This document shows, one piece after another, positions 37,566-48,020 of a stretch of DNA of 64,000 bases (position 1 is its first letter; every line of letters begins with the position of its first letter). Origin of the DNA: Vibrio sp. qd031 (lineage in GTDB: Bacteria; Pseudomonadota; Gammaproteobacteria; Enterobacterales; Vibrionaceae); contig NZ_JXQD01000029.1 in the NCBI RefSeq assembly GCF_002100145.1, positions 1-64,000 on the forward strand, written 5' to 3'. The notes beneath the pieces are model-generated. The model was not told the DNA's origin and ran no database searches. It was given only the letters and a program-made list of their open reading frames with translations. A program made the translations under genes and the position numbers.

Positions 37566-40100
37566 ATGTCAAACTCCCCAACGCCGCTTGCTAACACCCC
37601 TCCTGTGGCTGAGGTATTGCCTGATCTGCTTGAAGCATTGAGGCAATCTAATCAGGTACTGTTAAAAGCCCCCACAGGCGCTGGTAAATCCACCTATTTA
37701 CCGAAAGCGCTATTGGAGAGTGGGGCCGTTGTCGGGAAAATCGTGTTGTTAGAGCCGCGAAGACTCGCAGCAAAAAACATTGCGCTCTTTCTTGCCAAGC
37801 AACTCGGCGAGCCTATAGGGCAACGCGTTGGGTATCGAGTTCGTGGTGAGACTAAAGTCTCTGCCGATACCGTCATTGAAGTGGTCACCGAGGCCATTTT
37901 GACCCGCATGATCCAAACTGATCCAGAGCTCTCTGGTATCGGGATGGTGATCTTGGATGAGTTTCATGAACGCAGCATACACGCGGACACGGCGCTGGCA
38001 TTTTGTCTAGAAATTCAAGCTGCGTTAAGAGATGACTTGGCCTTACTGGTGATGTCAGCCACGTTAGATGAACAGAGCTTTACTACCCTCATGCCGGAAG
38101 CGGTGTTCCTACAAAGCCAGGGTAAGAGCTATCCCGTTGAGTTGCAGTACGCTCCAGTACCTCATAGTCGCTATTGGCTGCCTCACGTTATCCAGACCAT
38201 TCAAAGGGTTCATACCCAACATCAAGGCGTCATTTTAGTCTTTCTACCCAGCGTGGCGGCTATAGAGCGTGTATTCAGTGAACTCTCTGATGATGTCTCT
38301 GCGTCAACGGACGTCTCGGTATGTCGATTGCATGGCCGGCTTCCTTTTGCGCAGCAGCAGCAGGCAATTAAAGCCGATGACAGCATAAAGACCAAGATAG
38401 TGTTAACCACCAATGTGGCAGAGACGTCTCTAACGATTGAAGGGGTCACCCTTGTCATTGATAGCGGACTCGCGCGTGAAGCCAGTTTTAATCTCAACAC
38501 GGGCATCACTAAGCTCGAGGAAAAGTGGACCAATCAATCGTCGGCCATTCAGCGTGCGGGTCGCGCCGGACGACTTGGGCCTGGCCAATGCATTCGGTTG
38601 TACAGTGAAACTCAGTTTAATCAGATGGCGAGCAATGCCGTACCGGAAATACTGCGCAGCGATTTATCGGCGCTGGCGTTAGAAATGAAAGTGTGGGGTG
38701 CAAACGAACCCAGTGACTTAGCTTGGTTAACACCGCCACTGGCTACTCATTGGGCGCATGCTACAGCGCTGCTTAAAGAATTAGGTTTGCTGGATAGCGC
38801 GCACAAGCCTACCGAATTGCTCGCGACCGCTCATCAATTTGGCTCATCACCTCGGATAGCATCAATGCTGTTATCCGCTCAGCAGGTTGCCAAAAATCCA
38901 CGCCATGACCAAGTGGGCCAAAAGCTGCTGCACGGTGCGATTTGGTTGGCGGCCTTACTCGATGAACCAATAAAGCAAGGTGTCGATATCCAAGCATGGG
39001 TTTCACTTCTAGCGGCGAATCGGCACCCTAAACAGGCGTTAATGAGCAAACGAATTCAGCAGCTCAGTGGGCTGCTTTGCTGCGCTCTAAAAGGGGAGCC
39101 AGATCCTGCCTATTTAGGCATTGCTTTAAGCTTTGCCTTTCCTGACCGCGTAGCCAAAGCCCGCAGCGGTTCAACCAATAATCAATGGCAAAACTATCAA
39201 TTGGCGAACGGCCACGGCGCTCAGATGCGCTCTGACGAGAAGCTAACGCAGCAAGCGTATTTGGTGTGTGCAGACCTGATCACCGCAACTCAATCAGCCA
39301 GTACTATAACGGCTGCGATGGGTGTGGATATTGACCTATTACAAACATTGAGAACTGACCACTTCGAGAAGAAATCATTGGCGAAGTGGAGTGATGAGCG
39401 TGGGCAATTGCTCGCCGAAACTCAATTATGTTGGGGGAAACTGGTGGTGTCGCGACGAGCAAACACCTCACCTGACCGACAGGATATTGAGCAAGCCTTG
39501 TTGCAGTATGTGACAAGTAAAGGCTTACAGGTATTGGCACCGACTGAGCAAGACTTGCAGCTTATTGAGCGAGCGCGTTGCGCCGCACAATGGCTTAATG
39601 AGCGAACTTGGCCAGATTTTGAACCAAGCTCTCTACTTCAGGCCGTCGATCTGTGGCTTGCCCCATATTTGACTAACATTGTGAATGCAAAGCAGCTTCG
39701 TTCGTTATCGGTTAGCGAACTACTGCAAGCCTACTTAGGCTGGGAAAATATGCAGTTGCTAAATAAAGAGTTGCCTACCCACTTAACGACTGCCGCTGGC
39801 TCTCGAAAGCGGCTGACGTATCAATTCGGTAAGTCACCATTTTTAGCAGTGAAAATGCAGGAAATGTTTGGTGAAAGTGACTCGCCAAGTATTGCTCATG
39901 GTCGAGTCAAAGTGACTCTAGAGCTATTGTCACCCGCGCAACGTCCGTTGCAAGTGACCCAAGATCTTGCAGGATTTTGGCTAGGTGCATACAACGAAGT
40001 GAAAAAAGAGATGCGTGGACGATACCCAAAACATGTTTGGCCCGACGAACCCCAACATCATCAAGCAACAACTAAAACAAAGCGGCAATTAAATCGATGA
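37566..40100 (+). CDS. hrpB: ATP-dependent helicase HrpB
   Basis: An 844-residue DEAH/RHA-family helicase. Walker A is APTGAGKST, motif II is LDEFHER (DEFH rather than DEAH), motif III is SATLD and motif VI is QRAGRAGRLGPG. The C-terminal HrpB-specific domain ends MRGRYPKHVWPDEP. Its cellular substrate is not established. The frame is open from 37452, overlapping sfsA, but the ATG at 37566 (MSNSPTPLAN) fits family size better; its ribosome site is weak. Its stop overlaps the mrcB start by 4 nt (ATGA). Confidence 0.93.
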   Translation: MSNSPTPLANTPPVAEVLPDLLEALRQSNQVLLKAPTGAGKSTYLPKALLESGAVVGKIVLLEPRRLAAKNIALFLAKQLGEPIGQRVGYRVRGETKVSADTVIEVVTEAILTRMIQTDPELSGIGMVILDEFHERSIHADTALAFCLEIQAALRDDLALLVMSATLDEQSFTTLMPEAVFLQSQGKSYPVELQYAPVPHSRYWLPHVIQTIQRVHTQHQGVILVFLPSVAAIERVFSELSDDVSASTDVSVCRLHGRLPFAQQQQAIKADDSIKTKIVLTTNVAETSLTIEGVTLVIDSGLAREASFNLNTGITKLEEKWTNQSSAIQRAGRAGRLGPGQCIRLYSETQFNQMASNAVPEILRSDLSALALEMKVWGANEPSDLAWLTPPLATHWAHATALLKELGLLDSAHKPTELLATAHQFGSSPRIASMLLSAQQVAKNPRHDQVGQKLLHGAIWLAALLDEPIKQGVDIQAWVSLLAANRHPKQALMSKRIQQLSGLLCCALKGEPDPAYLGIALSFAFPDRVAKARSGSTNNQWQNYQLANGHGAQMRSDEKLTQQAYLVCADLITATQSASTITAAMGVDIDLLQTLRTDHFEKKSLAKWSDERGQLLAETQLCWGKLVVSRRANTSPDRQDIEQALLQYVTSKGLQVLAPTEQDLQLIERARCAAQWLNERTWPDFEPSSLLQAVDLWLAPYLTNIVNAKQLRSLSVSELLQAYLGWENMQLLNKELPTHLTTAAGSRKRLTYQFGKSPFLAVKMQEMFGESDSPSIAHGRVKVTLELLSPAQRPLQVTQDLAGFWLGAYNEVKKEMRGRYPKHVWPDEPQHHQATTKTKRQLNR

Positions 40101-42460
40101 GTAAAAAGCAGCCTACAAAACGGACTCCAGTAAAGCGTAATACTGCGAATAAAGCGCCAGCATGCAAGAAATCGGCGACCCCACGTAGAGTATCCAAAAA
40201 CAACTCCAAACGAGGTGGCTGGGGCAAAATACTGTGGGGATTAACCTGGAAATTAGGCTTGGCCGCCGCGGCGGTTTTATTGCTCGTTGGTTTGTACCTT
40301 TACTCGTTAGTTGAGCGGCGCTTTGAAGGGCAGTTATTTGACTTGCCGACTATTGTCTATGCGCGAGTATTAACCTTGAGTCCGGGGATGCAGATGTCCA
40401 ACAAAGAGCTAAGAACGGAGCTGGATGCGTTGAACTACCGCAAAGTTGAGTACCCACGCTTTCCAGGTGAGTACGCAGCGAGCAGCAGTAAGGTCGAATT
40501 GATCCGAAGACCCTTTGAGTTTGAAGACGGGCCAGAGCCCGACCGTCATGTGATGGTGCATTTTTCTGGAGGTGAATTGTCAAGGATCTACTCTATGGAA
40601 CGTCAAGCGGAGCTGGGTTTTCTAAGGTTGGAGCCTAAGATGTTAGGGATGCTCGAAAAAAATGTTGAGCAACACCGATTGTTCGTGCCCCGTGATGAAA
40701 CACCAGAGTTTTTGATCGATGCTCTGTTAACGACAGAAGATAGGGACTTTTATCAGCATGACGGCGTTTCTCCTACCGCTATTTTGCGAGCATTTGCAGT
40801 AAACGTTAAAGCGGGAAAAACTGTTCAGGGCGGCAGTACTTTAACTCAGCAGTTAAGTAAAAACCTGTTTTTGAGCAGCGAACGAACCTTGTGGCGTAAA
40901 GTGCGAGAAGCGTACATCGCAGTCATGATTGATTACCTGTACGACAAGGACCGGATCCTGGAAGGCTACCTCAACGAAGTGTATTTAGGACAATCGGGTA
41001 GACAAGCCATCCATGGATTTGGGTTGGCAGCTCGATACTATTTTGGTGCACCATTACAAGAACTGCGAATCGATCAGCAAGCTCTACTTGTCGGCATGGT
41101 CAAAGGACCGTCGTACTACAATCCTCTTCGTCACCCGGAACGAGTGAAACAGCGTCGAGACCTGATTTTACGTTTGATGATGGAGCAGGGATATTTAACG
41201 GGAAACCAGTATCAAGTCGCGGTTAGTCGCGATATCGACTTGCAAGCGAACCCCCGAATCGCTCCGCGACAACCCGCTTACTTCGAGCTTCTAAAACAAG
41301 AGCTTAAACAGAAAGTGGGTGAAAACTACCACGAGTTTGTTGGCCTTAGGCTCTTTACTAGCTTGGATCCTGTGTCGCAAAACAGTTTGGTCTCAGCCAT
41401 CACTGGTACGATCCCTAATTTAGAGAAGCGCAGTGGTGCCGACCTAGAGGCTGCGGGAGTTGCGGTTGATAGGGTTACAGGTGAAGTGCGCGCAATGGTT
41501 GGCGGTAAACGCACCGGATATGAAGGTTATAACCGAGCACTGAATGCCAGTCGGCCTATCGGTTCGCTGGCGAAACCTGCGGTCTATTTGACGGCTTGGA
41601 AAAAACCCAATCGTTACCAACTGATCACACCGATCATTGATTCACCGATTAGCTTAAAGGGAAGTAACGGTACCGTGTGGGAACCCAGAAACTACGATAG
41701 AGTGTTTCGTGGCGCGGTACCTATGTACCAAGGTTTGACGCATTCGTTGAATGTGCCAACGGTTAAGATAGGAATGAAAGTTGGGATTAAAGAGGTCACC
41801 CAAACACTGATTGACCTTGGGATCGATAGTCAAGAAATTCGTTCTGTTCCATCGATGTTTTTAGGTGCCTTTAGTTTGACCCCCTATGAGGTGACTCAGA
41901 TGTATCAAACCATCACAAATTCGGGGCGCAGGTCTCCACTGTCGTCTTTGCGAGTGGTTATGGACGAAGAGGGAGAGGTGCTTTATAAATCGTTGCCACG
42001 AGCCAAACAGCAAGTCCCAGAGCAAGCCGCCTGGCTAACGACCTATGTGTTAAAGAAAACGGTCACTGAGGGTACAGCCCGATCGCTGAGTGGATATTCA
42101 AAGCACGGCTTAGCGGGTAAAACCGGGACGACCAACGATGGGCGAGATAGCTGGTTTGTTGGCGCTGATGGTCGAGAAGTTACCACCATTTGGGTTGGCC
42201 GTGACGATAATGGTAAAACCTCTCTAACAGGGTCGTCAGGTGCACTGCCAATATATAAATCCTATATTGAACAACGCTCTCCAAAGACTTTACAGCTCTC
42301 TTGGCCGCAAAATCTAATTACCTTGGGCTATCAATGGAATGACTCAGGAACCGTGCAATGGAAATGCGGGTCTAGTGTTAAAACACCGGTCTGGGATCCT
42401 AATGGAGTATTTAAAAAAGTCTGTGACAAATCTATGTTGCAAAAGCTGGTGGATTGGTAA
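40097..42460 (+). CDS. mrcB: penicillin-binding protein 1B
   Basis: A 787-residue bifunctional class A PBP that polymerises and cross-links peptidoglycan. A basic cytoplasmic N-terminus and one membrane segment (about 54-73) precede a UB2H region (the LpoB contact in E. coli). The GT51 domain has EDRDFYQHDGVSPTAILRA and QGGSTLTQQLSKNLF. The transpeptidase domain has SLAK (S-x-x-K), SLN and KTGTT. It overlaps hrpB by 4 nt, suggesting coupled translation. Conserved neighbours match other vibrios and E. coli (hrpB-mrcB). Confidence 0.97.
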   Translation: MSKKQPTKRTPVKRNTANKAPACKKSATPRRVSKNNSKRGGWGKILWGLTWKLGLAAAAVLLLVGLYLYSLVERRFEGQLFDLPTIVYARVLTLSPGMQMSNKELRTELDALNYRKVEYPRFPGEYAASSSKVELIRRPFEFEDGPEPDRHVMVHFSGGELSRIYSMERQAELGFLRLEPKMLGMLEKNVEQHRLFVPRDETPEFLIDALLTTEDRDFYQHDGVSPTAILRAFAVNVKAGKTVQGGSTLTQQLSKNLFLSSERTLWRKVREAYIAVMIDYLYDKDRILEGYLNEVYLGQSGRQAIHGFGLAARYYFGAPLQELRIDQQALLVGMVKGPSYYNPLRHPERVKQRRDLILRLMMEQGYLTGNQYQVAVSRDIDLQANPRIAPRQPAYFELLKQELKQKVGENYHEFVGLRLFTSLDPVSQNSLVSAITGTIPNLEKRSGADLEAAGVAVDRVTGEVRAMVGGKRTGYEGYNRALNASRPIGSLAKPAVYLTAWKKPNRYQLITPIIDSPISLKGSNGTVWEPRNYDRVFRGAVPMYQGLTHSLNVPTVKIGMKVGIKEVTQTLIDLGIDSQEIRSVPSMFLGAFSLTPYEVTQMYQTITNSGRRSPLSSLRVVMDEEGEVLYKSLPRAKQQVPEQAAWLTTYVLKKTVTEGTARSLSGYSKHGLAGKTGTTNDGRDSWFVGADGREVTTIWVGRDDNGKTSLTGSSGALPIYKSYIEQRSPKTLQLSWPQNLITLGYQWNDSGTVQWKCGSSVKTPVWDPNGVFKKVCDKSMLQKLVDW

Positions 42461-42518
42461 CGCTAACCCCAAACTTATGCTAACTTAAAGACGTTGCTTG
42501 TTATAAGGATTTAACAGA

Positions 42519-44786
42519 ATGATCAAAGCGTTGCTTTATATTGTACTCAGCACCACTTTGGCGTTTTCAGCAGTATTGCGTGCTGACGAAGGCAGCGGGA
42601 AAACCATCGGTGTGGTATTGGCCGGTGGCGGGGCAAAAGGGGCCGCTCATATCGGCGTGCTTAAAGCGTTAGAAGAAATGCGGATCCCCGTTCATATCAT
42701 CACAGGAACCTCAATGGGCGCGTATGTTGGTGGGCTGTATTCCACAGGACAAACCGCCGATGAAATCGAGTATTATCTCGATACTGTAAATTGGAACCTC
42801 GGTTACCAAGATCAAATAGAACGCAGTGATAGGCGTCGCCGCGAAAAAGAGTACCAAGATTACTACCAGATCAACACTGATTTTGGGGTTAGCTTATCGG
42901 GAACCAAGTCTCCAAAAGGAGTAGTTCAAGGACAAGGGATGTTGCAGATTCTTAGGCAAACATCGAAAAACCCCTTTCCTGTTGAAAGCTTTGATGAGTT
43001 TCCAATTAAATATAGAGCAGTGGCAACCGATATTGTGAAGCTGAAACAGGTCGTTATTAAAGATGGCTACCTCGTTGATGCTATGATGGCCAGCATGTCG
43101 GTTCCTGGAGCTCTTCCTCCCTATAAACTGGACGGAAGGTTACTTGTCGATGGTGGCGTAACCAATAATATGCCCGTTGACGTGGCCCGCTCGTTAGGCG
43201 CGGATATTGTTATAGCCGTAGACATCAGTTCTGATTACCTAAAAGAAGACAGTCTTAATAGCTACTTTTCTGTGGGTGGTCAGTTGTCCAATTATTTAGT
43301 TCGTCGAACCACGGAAGATCAACGTTCGACGATGACAGAGCAAGACACCTACCTAAAACCAGCCATTCAAGGCATAGGGACAACCGACTTTTCGCAAATG
43401 CCGGTTGCTTATCGCCAAGGTTACATCTCTGCCTATGAACAGAAAGCTCGTTTGCTTCGCTATCGCGTGTCTCAAGAAGAGTATTCAGCACACCGACAAG
43501 CGATAGAAGCAGGGAAGAGGCGTCTTACTTTTGGCGAAGAGGTTGTAGTCGAAAACATCAGACTTGAAAACAACAGTAACTATAACGAGCCCCTACTCAA
43601 GCATCGTTTGGATATTGAAACTGGCAACGCTTTGTCGATTGAAGAGCTGGAAAGCAGTATCGATAGGCTTTACGCATTAGATCGCTTTGAAAAAGTGACC
43701 TATCGCTACGAGGGTGAAAAAGACGATGGTACATTGGTCATTGATGTCACAGAAAAAGAATGGGGTCCCAACTATTTAGACTTCCGCTTTTTCGTGGAAG
43801 AAGATTTTAATTCAAACAGTCAATATGGTTTAGGTGTCGCTGTGAATTTTACAGGGCTCAATGATTTAGGGGGCGAGTTACTTTTGGCGGGTGATATCGG
43901 TACCGATAAGTCACTTGGTTTCGATTTCTATTCGCCGTTACTCGACAACCAAGCCATATTTGGTAATCTGCTGGTTCAGTACACTGAAGAAGAGCGTCGC
44001 CGTCTGTTTACGCTCGGAGATATTGAAGATTTAAGCCAAATTGAAGATTACCTGCCAGTAACCTACACGAAATTTAAAACCGAGGTTTCTGCTGGGTTTC
44101 AGCCAGAGCTATGGGCGGACTTGAGCATTGGCTTACGATATACCAAAGGCGATGCAGCCTACAGTATTACCAACTCAGTTGATGAAGTGGATTTTGAAAC
44201 CAAGTCCCTATTTGCTCGATATGTGTTTGATACCTTAGACAGCTATTCACTGCCCACCAAAGGGTGGTACTTAAATCTTGAATATGCAGTTGTTGATGAC
44301 TATGTTGGTGAAACTAAGGAGATCAGCGGCAGTGATGAAGTGGTGTATGAGTACCTTGGGGAGTGGGTAGGCGCGAAAAGCTTCGGTAAGCATACTTTGT
44401 CGGCGAGAGCCGAAATTGCCTACATTGATGCCAGTCAGGCTGCGATACCTTCAAACCCTTATTCGATTGGTGGGTTTCTCAATCTGTCGGGCACACCCCG
44501 TAACAGTAACTTTGGCCGTAACAAGCTGTTTAGCGATATTGTATATCGTTACAAACTAATGGATAACGACTTTGGACTATTCAAGTCACCAGTGTATCTT
44601 GGTGGTTCCATCGAGTATGGTGGAGTATGGTCTGATCCTAGGACTCAAATAGATGAAGCGCCGCTGTTTGTCGCGGGCTCTGTCTTCATGGGAATCGATT
44701 CACCACTTGGACCCATCATATTGGCCTATGGACTGGCTGAAAGTTCAATGAGTTCGGTGTACTTTATTGTCGGAAACTCGTTTTAG
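42519..44786 (+). CDS. patatin-like phospholipase with POTRA and outer-membrane barrel (type Vd autotransporter, PlpD-like)
   Basis: A 755-residue secreted protein. A signal peptide (about 1-22) precedes a patatin domain with oxyanion loop GGGAKG (36-41), nucleophile Ser65 in GTSMG and catalytic Asp211 in VDGGVTNN. One POTRA-like domain lies at about 345-415, then a 16-strand-type barrel (about 420-755) ending in Phe, the Omp85-type outer-membrane signal. Type Vd proteins carry a lipase to the cell surface through their own barrel. The neighbours mrcB and acnB are unrelated, and no terminator is evident after it. Confidence 0.93.
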   Translation: MIKALLYIVLSTTLAFSAVLRADEGSGKTIGVVLAGGGAKGAAHIGVLKALEEMRIPVHIITGTSMGAYVGGLYSTGQTADEIEYYLDTVNWNLGYQDQIERSDRRRREKEYQDYYQINTDFGVSLSGTKSPKGVVQGQGMLQILRQTSKNPFPVESFDEFPIKYRAVATDIVKLKQVVIKDGYLVDAMMASMSVPGALPPYKLDGRLLVDGGVTNNMPVDVARSLGADIVIAVDISSDYLKEDSLNSYFSVGGQLSNYLVRRTTEDQRSTMTEQDTYLKPAIQGIGTTDFSQMPVAYRQGYISAYEQKARLLRYRVSQEEYSAHRQAIEAGKRRLTFGEEVVVENIRLENNSNYNEPLLKHRLDIETGNALSIEELESSIDRLYALDRFEKVTYRYEGEKDDGTLVIDVTEKEWGPNYLDFRFFVEEDFNSNSQYGLGVAVNFTGLNDLGGELLLAGDIGTDKSLGFDFYSPLLDNQAIFGNLLVQYTEEERRRLFTLGDIEDLSQIEDYLPVTYTKFKTEVSAGFQPELWADLSIGLRYTKGDAAYSITNSVDEVDFETKSLFARYVFDTLDSYSLPTKGWYLNLEYAVVDDYVGETKEISGSDEVVYEYLGEWVGAKSFGKHTLSARAEIAYIDASQAAIPSNPYSIGGFLNLSGTPRNSNFGRNKLFSDIVYRYKLMDNDFGLFKSPVYLGGSIEYGGVWSDPRTQIDEAPLFVAGSVFMGIDSPLGPIILAYGLAESSMSSVYFIVGNSF

Positions 44787-45100
44787 AATTCGTTGACTCA
44801 CAAACAAAGATTGGGCGATGGTAAGTAATATCTCTGTTTTATTGAGTTTTTTTCACCCTTTAGCAAACCACAATTTGTCGTGTTTTGGCTCAACTTGCTA
44901 TGTTGGTCAAAATGATGAGATTTTAATCGTTGGTTAAATTTGCTATGATCGCCACCCACAGTTTGGCAGCTAGCCTGTGTTGATTATTAAGAATTGTCAC
45001 ATAGATATTCAAAATAAAAACCGCCAGCTGACCAATTTTCCAAGGATGTTTACACCGCACACCATAAGTGTGGGTAGACCGCAAAAAGAGGAATGAAGTC
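44787..45100. other. acnB upstream region with long leader
   Basis: A 314-nt gap. An extended -10 (TGCTATGAT, 44941-44949) predicts a start near 44956 and a leader of about 145 nt. A hairpin with CACAC and GTGTG arms (about 45058-45073) lies 30 nt before the start codon. E. coli acnB mRNA is controlled through its leader, so control here is plausible. Confidence 0.45.
44941..44949 (+). promoter_or_regulatory. extended -10 promoter element for acnB
   Basis: TGCTATGAT fits TGn-TATNAT. The -35 region (TTTTAA at 44921) is poor, as is often the case with extended -10 promoters. Confidence 0.5.
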
Positions 45101-47698
45101 GTGCTTGAAGCCTACCGCAAACACGTCGCAGAACGTGCTCAACAAGGTGTTGTACCTAAACCACTGGATGCTGAGCAGGTCTCGCAACTGGTCGAACTGT
45201 TAAAAACACCACCTCAAGGTGAAGAAGACTTCATCTTGGATCTGCTCGAAAATCGTATTCCACCAGGCGTAGATGAAGCCGCCTATGTCAAAGCGGGTTT
45301 TCTTACCGCTATCACTAAAGGTGAGGAAAGCTCACCAATCGTATCACCAGAAAAAGCCGCTGAACTGCTTGGCACAATGCAAGGTGGTTACAACATCGAG
45401 CCATTGATTTCGCTTCTGGACAGCGATTCACTGGCCCCAATTGCAGTAAAAGCGCTATCGCATACATTGCTGATGTTTGATGCGTTTTACGATGTTGAAG
45501 AGAAAGCAAAAGCTGGCAACTCATACGCACAAACAGTGCTACAGTCTTGGGCGGATGCTGAGTGGTTCCTGTCTAAGCCAGAGCTGCAAGAAAAAATCAC
45601 GCTGACTGTATTTAAGGTTACTGGTGAAACCAACACTGATGATCTGTCACCAGCGCCTGATGCTTGGTCTCGCCCTGATATTCCAGTGCACGCATTGGCG
45701 ATGCTGAAAAACGAACGCGAAGGCATTAACCCAGACAAAGCTGGTGAAATCGGTCCAATTCAACAGATTGAAGCCTTAAAGGAAAAAGGCCATCAACTGG
45801 TGTATGTGGGTGATGTTGTCGGTACGGGTTCATCACGTAAGTCTGCGACTAACTCTGTGCTTTGGTTCATGGGTGACGACATTCCAAATGTACCGAACAA
45901 ACGTGCAGGCGGTTATGTACTGGGCGGCAAGATTGCCCCAATCTTCTTTAACACGATGGAAGATGCTGGTGCATTGCCAATCGAAGTTGATGTGACCAAC
46001 CTAAACATGGGCGATGTCATCGATGTTTACCCGTTTGAAGGTAAAGTCACTAACCACGAAACTGGCGAGACATTGGCAGAATTTGGCCTAAAAACTGACG
46101 TATTGGTCGATGAGGTTCGCGCAGGCGGCCGTATTCCACTGATCATCGGTCGTGGCCTTACTGACAAAGCACGTACCGCACTGGGACTTGCTCCATCGGA
46201 AGTATTTCGTCTTCCCGGTGTAGTCGCGGATACAGGTAAAGGCTTCTCACTGGCTCAGAAAATGGTCGGTAAAGCATGTGGCGTGGCGGGTATCCGTCCA
46301 GGCACATACTGTGAGCCTAAAATGACCACTGTGGGCTCGCAAGATACTACAGGCCCTATGACCCGTGATGAATTGAAAGATCTTGCGTGTCTTGGTTTCT
46401 CATCAGATCTAGTAATGCAGTCGTTCTGTCACACCTCAGCATACCCTAAGCCTGTTGATGTAAACACTCACCATACACTGCCTGATTTCATCATGAACCG
46501 TGGCGGCGTATCGCTACGTCCAGGTGATGGTGTCATCCACTCTTGGCTAAACCGCATGCTTTTACCTGATACTGTAGGTACAGGCGGCGACTCACACACA
46601 CGTTTCCCGTTGGGTATTTCTTTCCCAGCTGGTTCTGGTTTGGTGGCGTTTGCAGCGGCGACAGGTGTTATGCCTCTTGATATGCCAGAGTCTATCTTGG
46701 TGCGCTTTAAAGGTGAAATGCAGCCGGGTATCACTCTACGCGACTTGGTGCATGCGATCCCTTACTACGGTATTAAACAAGGTCTACTCACTGTTGAAAA
46801 AGCCGGTAAGATCAACGAATTCTCTGGTCGCGTACTAGAAATTGAAGGTGTTGAGCACCTGACTGTTGAGCAAGCGTTTGAGTTGTCTGATGCATCAGCA
46901 GAGCGCTCTGCTGCTGGTTGTACGGTTAAGTTGTCTAAAGAGTCAATCGAAGAGTACCTAAACTCGAATATTACCATGCTTAAGTGGATGATCTCTGAAG
47001 GTTACGGCGATCGCCGTACGCTAGAGCGCCGCGTCGTTGCGATGCAAGAGTGGCTAGCGAACCCAGAGCTTATGGAAGCGGACGCTGACGCTGAGTACGC
47101 ACATGTGATTGAAATTGATCTTGCTGAGATCGATCAGCCAATCCTTTGTGCGCCAAACGATCCAGACGATGCTCGTTTGTTATCTGATGTTCAAGGCACA
47201 GAGATTGATGAAGTATTCATCGGATCTTGTATGACCAACATTGGTCACTTCCGCGCAGCAGGTAAGTTGCTCGAGAAATTCAACGGTCAATTGGATACGC
47301 GTCTGTGGGTTGCACCGCCAACCAAGATGGATAAAGACCAACTGACTGAAGAAGGTTACTACGGCATCTTTGGCCGCGCTGGTGTTCGAATCGAAACTCC
47401 AGGGTGTTCACTGTGTATGGGTAACCAGGCTCGTGTCGCCGATAAAGCAACTGTGATGTCTACGTCTACGCGTAACTTCCCTAACCGTCTTGGTACAGGT
47501 GCCAATGTGTATCTATCTTCAGCAGAGCTTGCTGCAGTAGGTGCAATTCTGGGTCGCATTCCTAATCGCGAAGAGTACCTCGAGTACATGAGCCAAATTG
47601 ATGCAACAGCATCTGATACCTACCGTTACCTCAACTTCCACTTGATGGGACAGTACACTGAGAAAGCGGATACGGTGATTTTCCAAGAGCCAGCATAA
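45101..47698 (+). CDS. acnB: aconitate hydratase B
   Basis: An 865-residue 4Fe-4S enzyme of the TCA cycle (citrate to isocitrate), which also acts on 2-methyl-cis-aconitate in relatives. Cluster cysteines are in SFCHTSAYP and the C-terminal CSLCMGNQ; the swivel domain is N-terminal, as in the B type. The frame is open from 45068, but GTG at 45101 begins [16 protein letters not shown], the AcnB start, and gives the E. coli length; AGAGGA lies upstream. The apo form can bind its own mRNA in E. coli. A terminator follows, and yacL is next, as in E. coli. Confidence 0.98.
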   Translation: MLEAYRKHVAERAQQGVVPKPLDAEQVSQLVELLKTPPQGEEDFILDLLENRIPPGVDEAAYVKAGFLTAITKGEESSPIVSPEKAAELLGTMQGGYNIEPLISLLDSDSLAPIAVKALSHTLLMFDAFYDVEEKAKAGNSYAQTVLQSWADAEWFLSKPELQEKITLTVFKVTGETNTDDLSPAPDAWSRPDIPVHALAMLKNEREGINPDKAGEIGPIQQIEALKEKGHQLVYVGDVVGTGSSRKSATNSVLWFMGDDIPNVPNKRAGGYVLGGKIAPIFFNTMEDAGALPIEVDVTNLNMGDVIDVYPFEGKVTNHETGETLAEFGLKTDVLVDEVRAGGRIPLIIGRGLTDKARTALGLAPSEVFRLPGVVADTGKGFSLAQKMVGKACGVAGIRPGTYCEPKMTTVGSQDTTGPMTRDELKDLACLGFSSDLVMQSFCHTSAYPKPVDVNTHHTLPDFIMNRGGVSLRPGDGVIHSWLNRMLLPDTVGTGGDSHTRFPLGISFPAGSGLVAFAAATGVMPLDMPESILVRFKGEMQPGITLRDLVHAIPYYGIKQGLLTVEKAGKINEFSGRVLEIEGVEHLTVEQAFELSDASAERSAAGCTVKLSKESIEEYLNSNITMLKWMISEGYGDRRTLERRVVAMQEWLANPELMEADADAEYAHVIEIDLAEIDQPILCAPNDPDDARLLSDVQGTEIDEVFIGSCMTNIGHFRAAGKLLEKFNGQLDTRLWVAPPTKMDKDQLTEEGYYGIFGRAGVRIETPGCSLCMGNQARVADKATVMSTSTRNFPNRLGTGANVYLSSAELAAVGAILGRIPNREEYLEYMSQIDATASDTYRYLNFHLMGQYTEKADTVIFQEPA

Positions 47699-47718
47699 CG
47701 GCTATCTGGGAATGAAAT

Positions 47719-47748
47719 GAAAAGGCTAGGGGTGACCCTGGCCTTTTT
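47719..47748 (+). terminator. intrinsic terminator after acnB
   Basis: AAAGGC-T-AGGG and CCCT-G-GCCTTT form a stem with one mismatch around GTGA, followed by TTTTTAT. Confidence 0.85.
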
Positions 47749-47752
47749 ATGT

Positions 47753-47802
47753 AGAGGCGAGGAGCGAGAGACGAGGAGCGAGGACGCTGCGCTGCGAGGG
47801 GC
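47753..47802. repeat. G/A-rich degenerate tandem repeat (GAGGAGCGAGA type)
   Basis: A run built from variants of GAGGAGCGAGA/CGAGGAGCGAGG, with a central GCTGCGCTGCG. It codes for nothing convincing. Similar purine-rich runs are known, as I recall, between genes of vibrios. Confidence 0.6.
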
Positions 47803-47816
47803 GAGTGAACCCTCAA

Positions 47817-47856
47817 TACCGGCCCAATGAAGCGCAGCGCCATTGTACCGGTAGTG
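47817..47856. repeat. palindromic intergenic repeat, copy 1
   Basis: TACCGG-CCCAATG ... CATTG-TA-CCGGTAGTG forms a hairpin. It is nearly the same as copy 2 but has lost CACTA from its left arm and one C inside. Confidence 0.75.
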
Positions 47857-47879
47857 AAAATCCACCCATCCTATCACCT

Positions 47880-47923
47880 CACTACCGGCCCAATGAAGCG
47901 AAGCGCCCATTGTACCGGTAGTG
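47880..47923. repeat. palindromic intergenic repeat, copy 2
   Basis: CACTACCGG and CCGGTAGTG (9 bp) form the outer stem and CAATG/CATTG the inner stem, around an AAGCGAAGCGCC loop. It is a REP/MITE-like unit. A related pair of outer arms occurs at 54229-54263. Confidence 0.78.
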
Positions 47924-48020
47924 ATAATCCTCTCCCCTTCTCTATTTCCCACAAGACACTACCACCTCTCTCCCCATATCAATTACAATACTTATACTCC
48001 CCTCAACCCAAATACACTCA

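Noticed and set aside
45068..45100. Longer acnB start giving an N-terminal [11 protein letters not shown] extension
   Set aside because: The extension is absent from the AcnB family and covers the leader hairpin; GTG 45101 has a good ribosome site and family length.
47631..47952. Minus-strand frames over the acnB 3' repeat region
   Set aside because: They are formed by the purine-rich and palindromic repeats and the end of acnB, with no homology, no ribosome site and biased composition.
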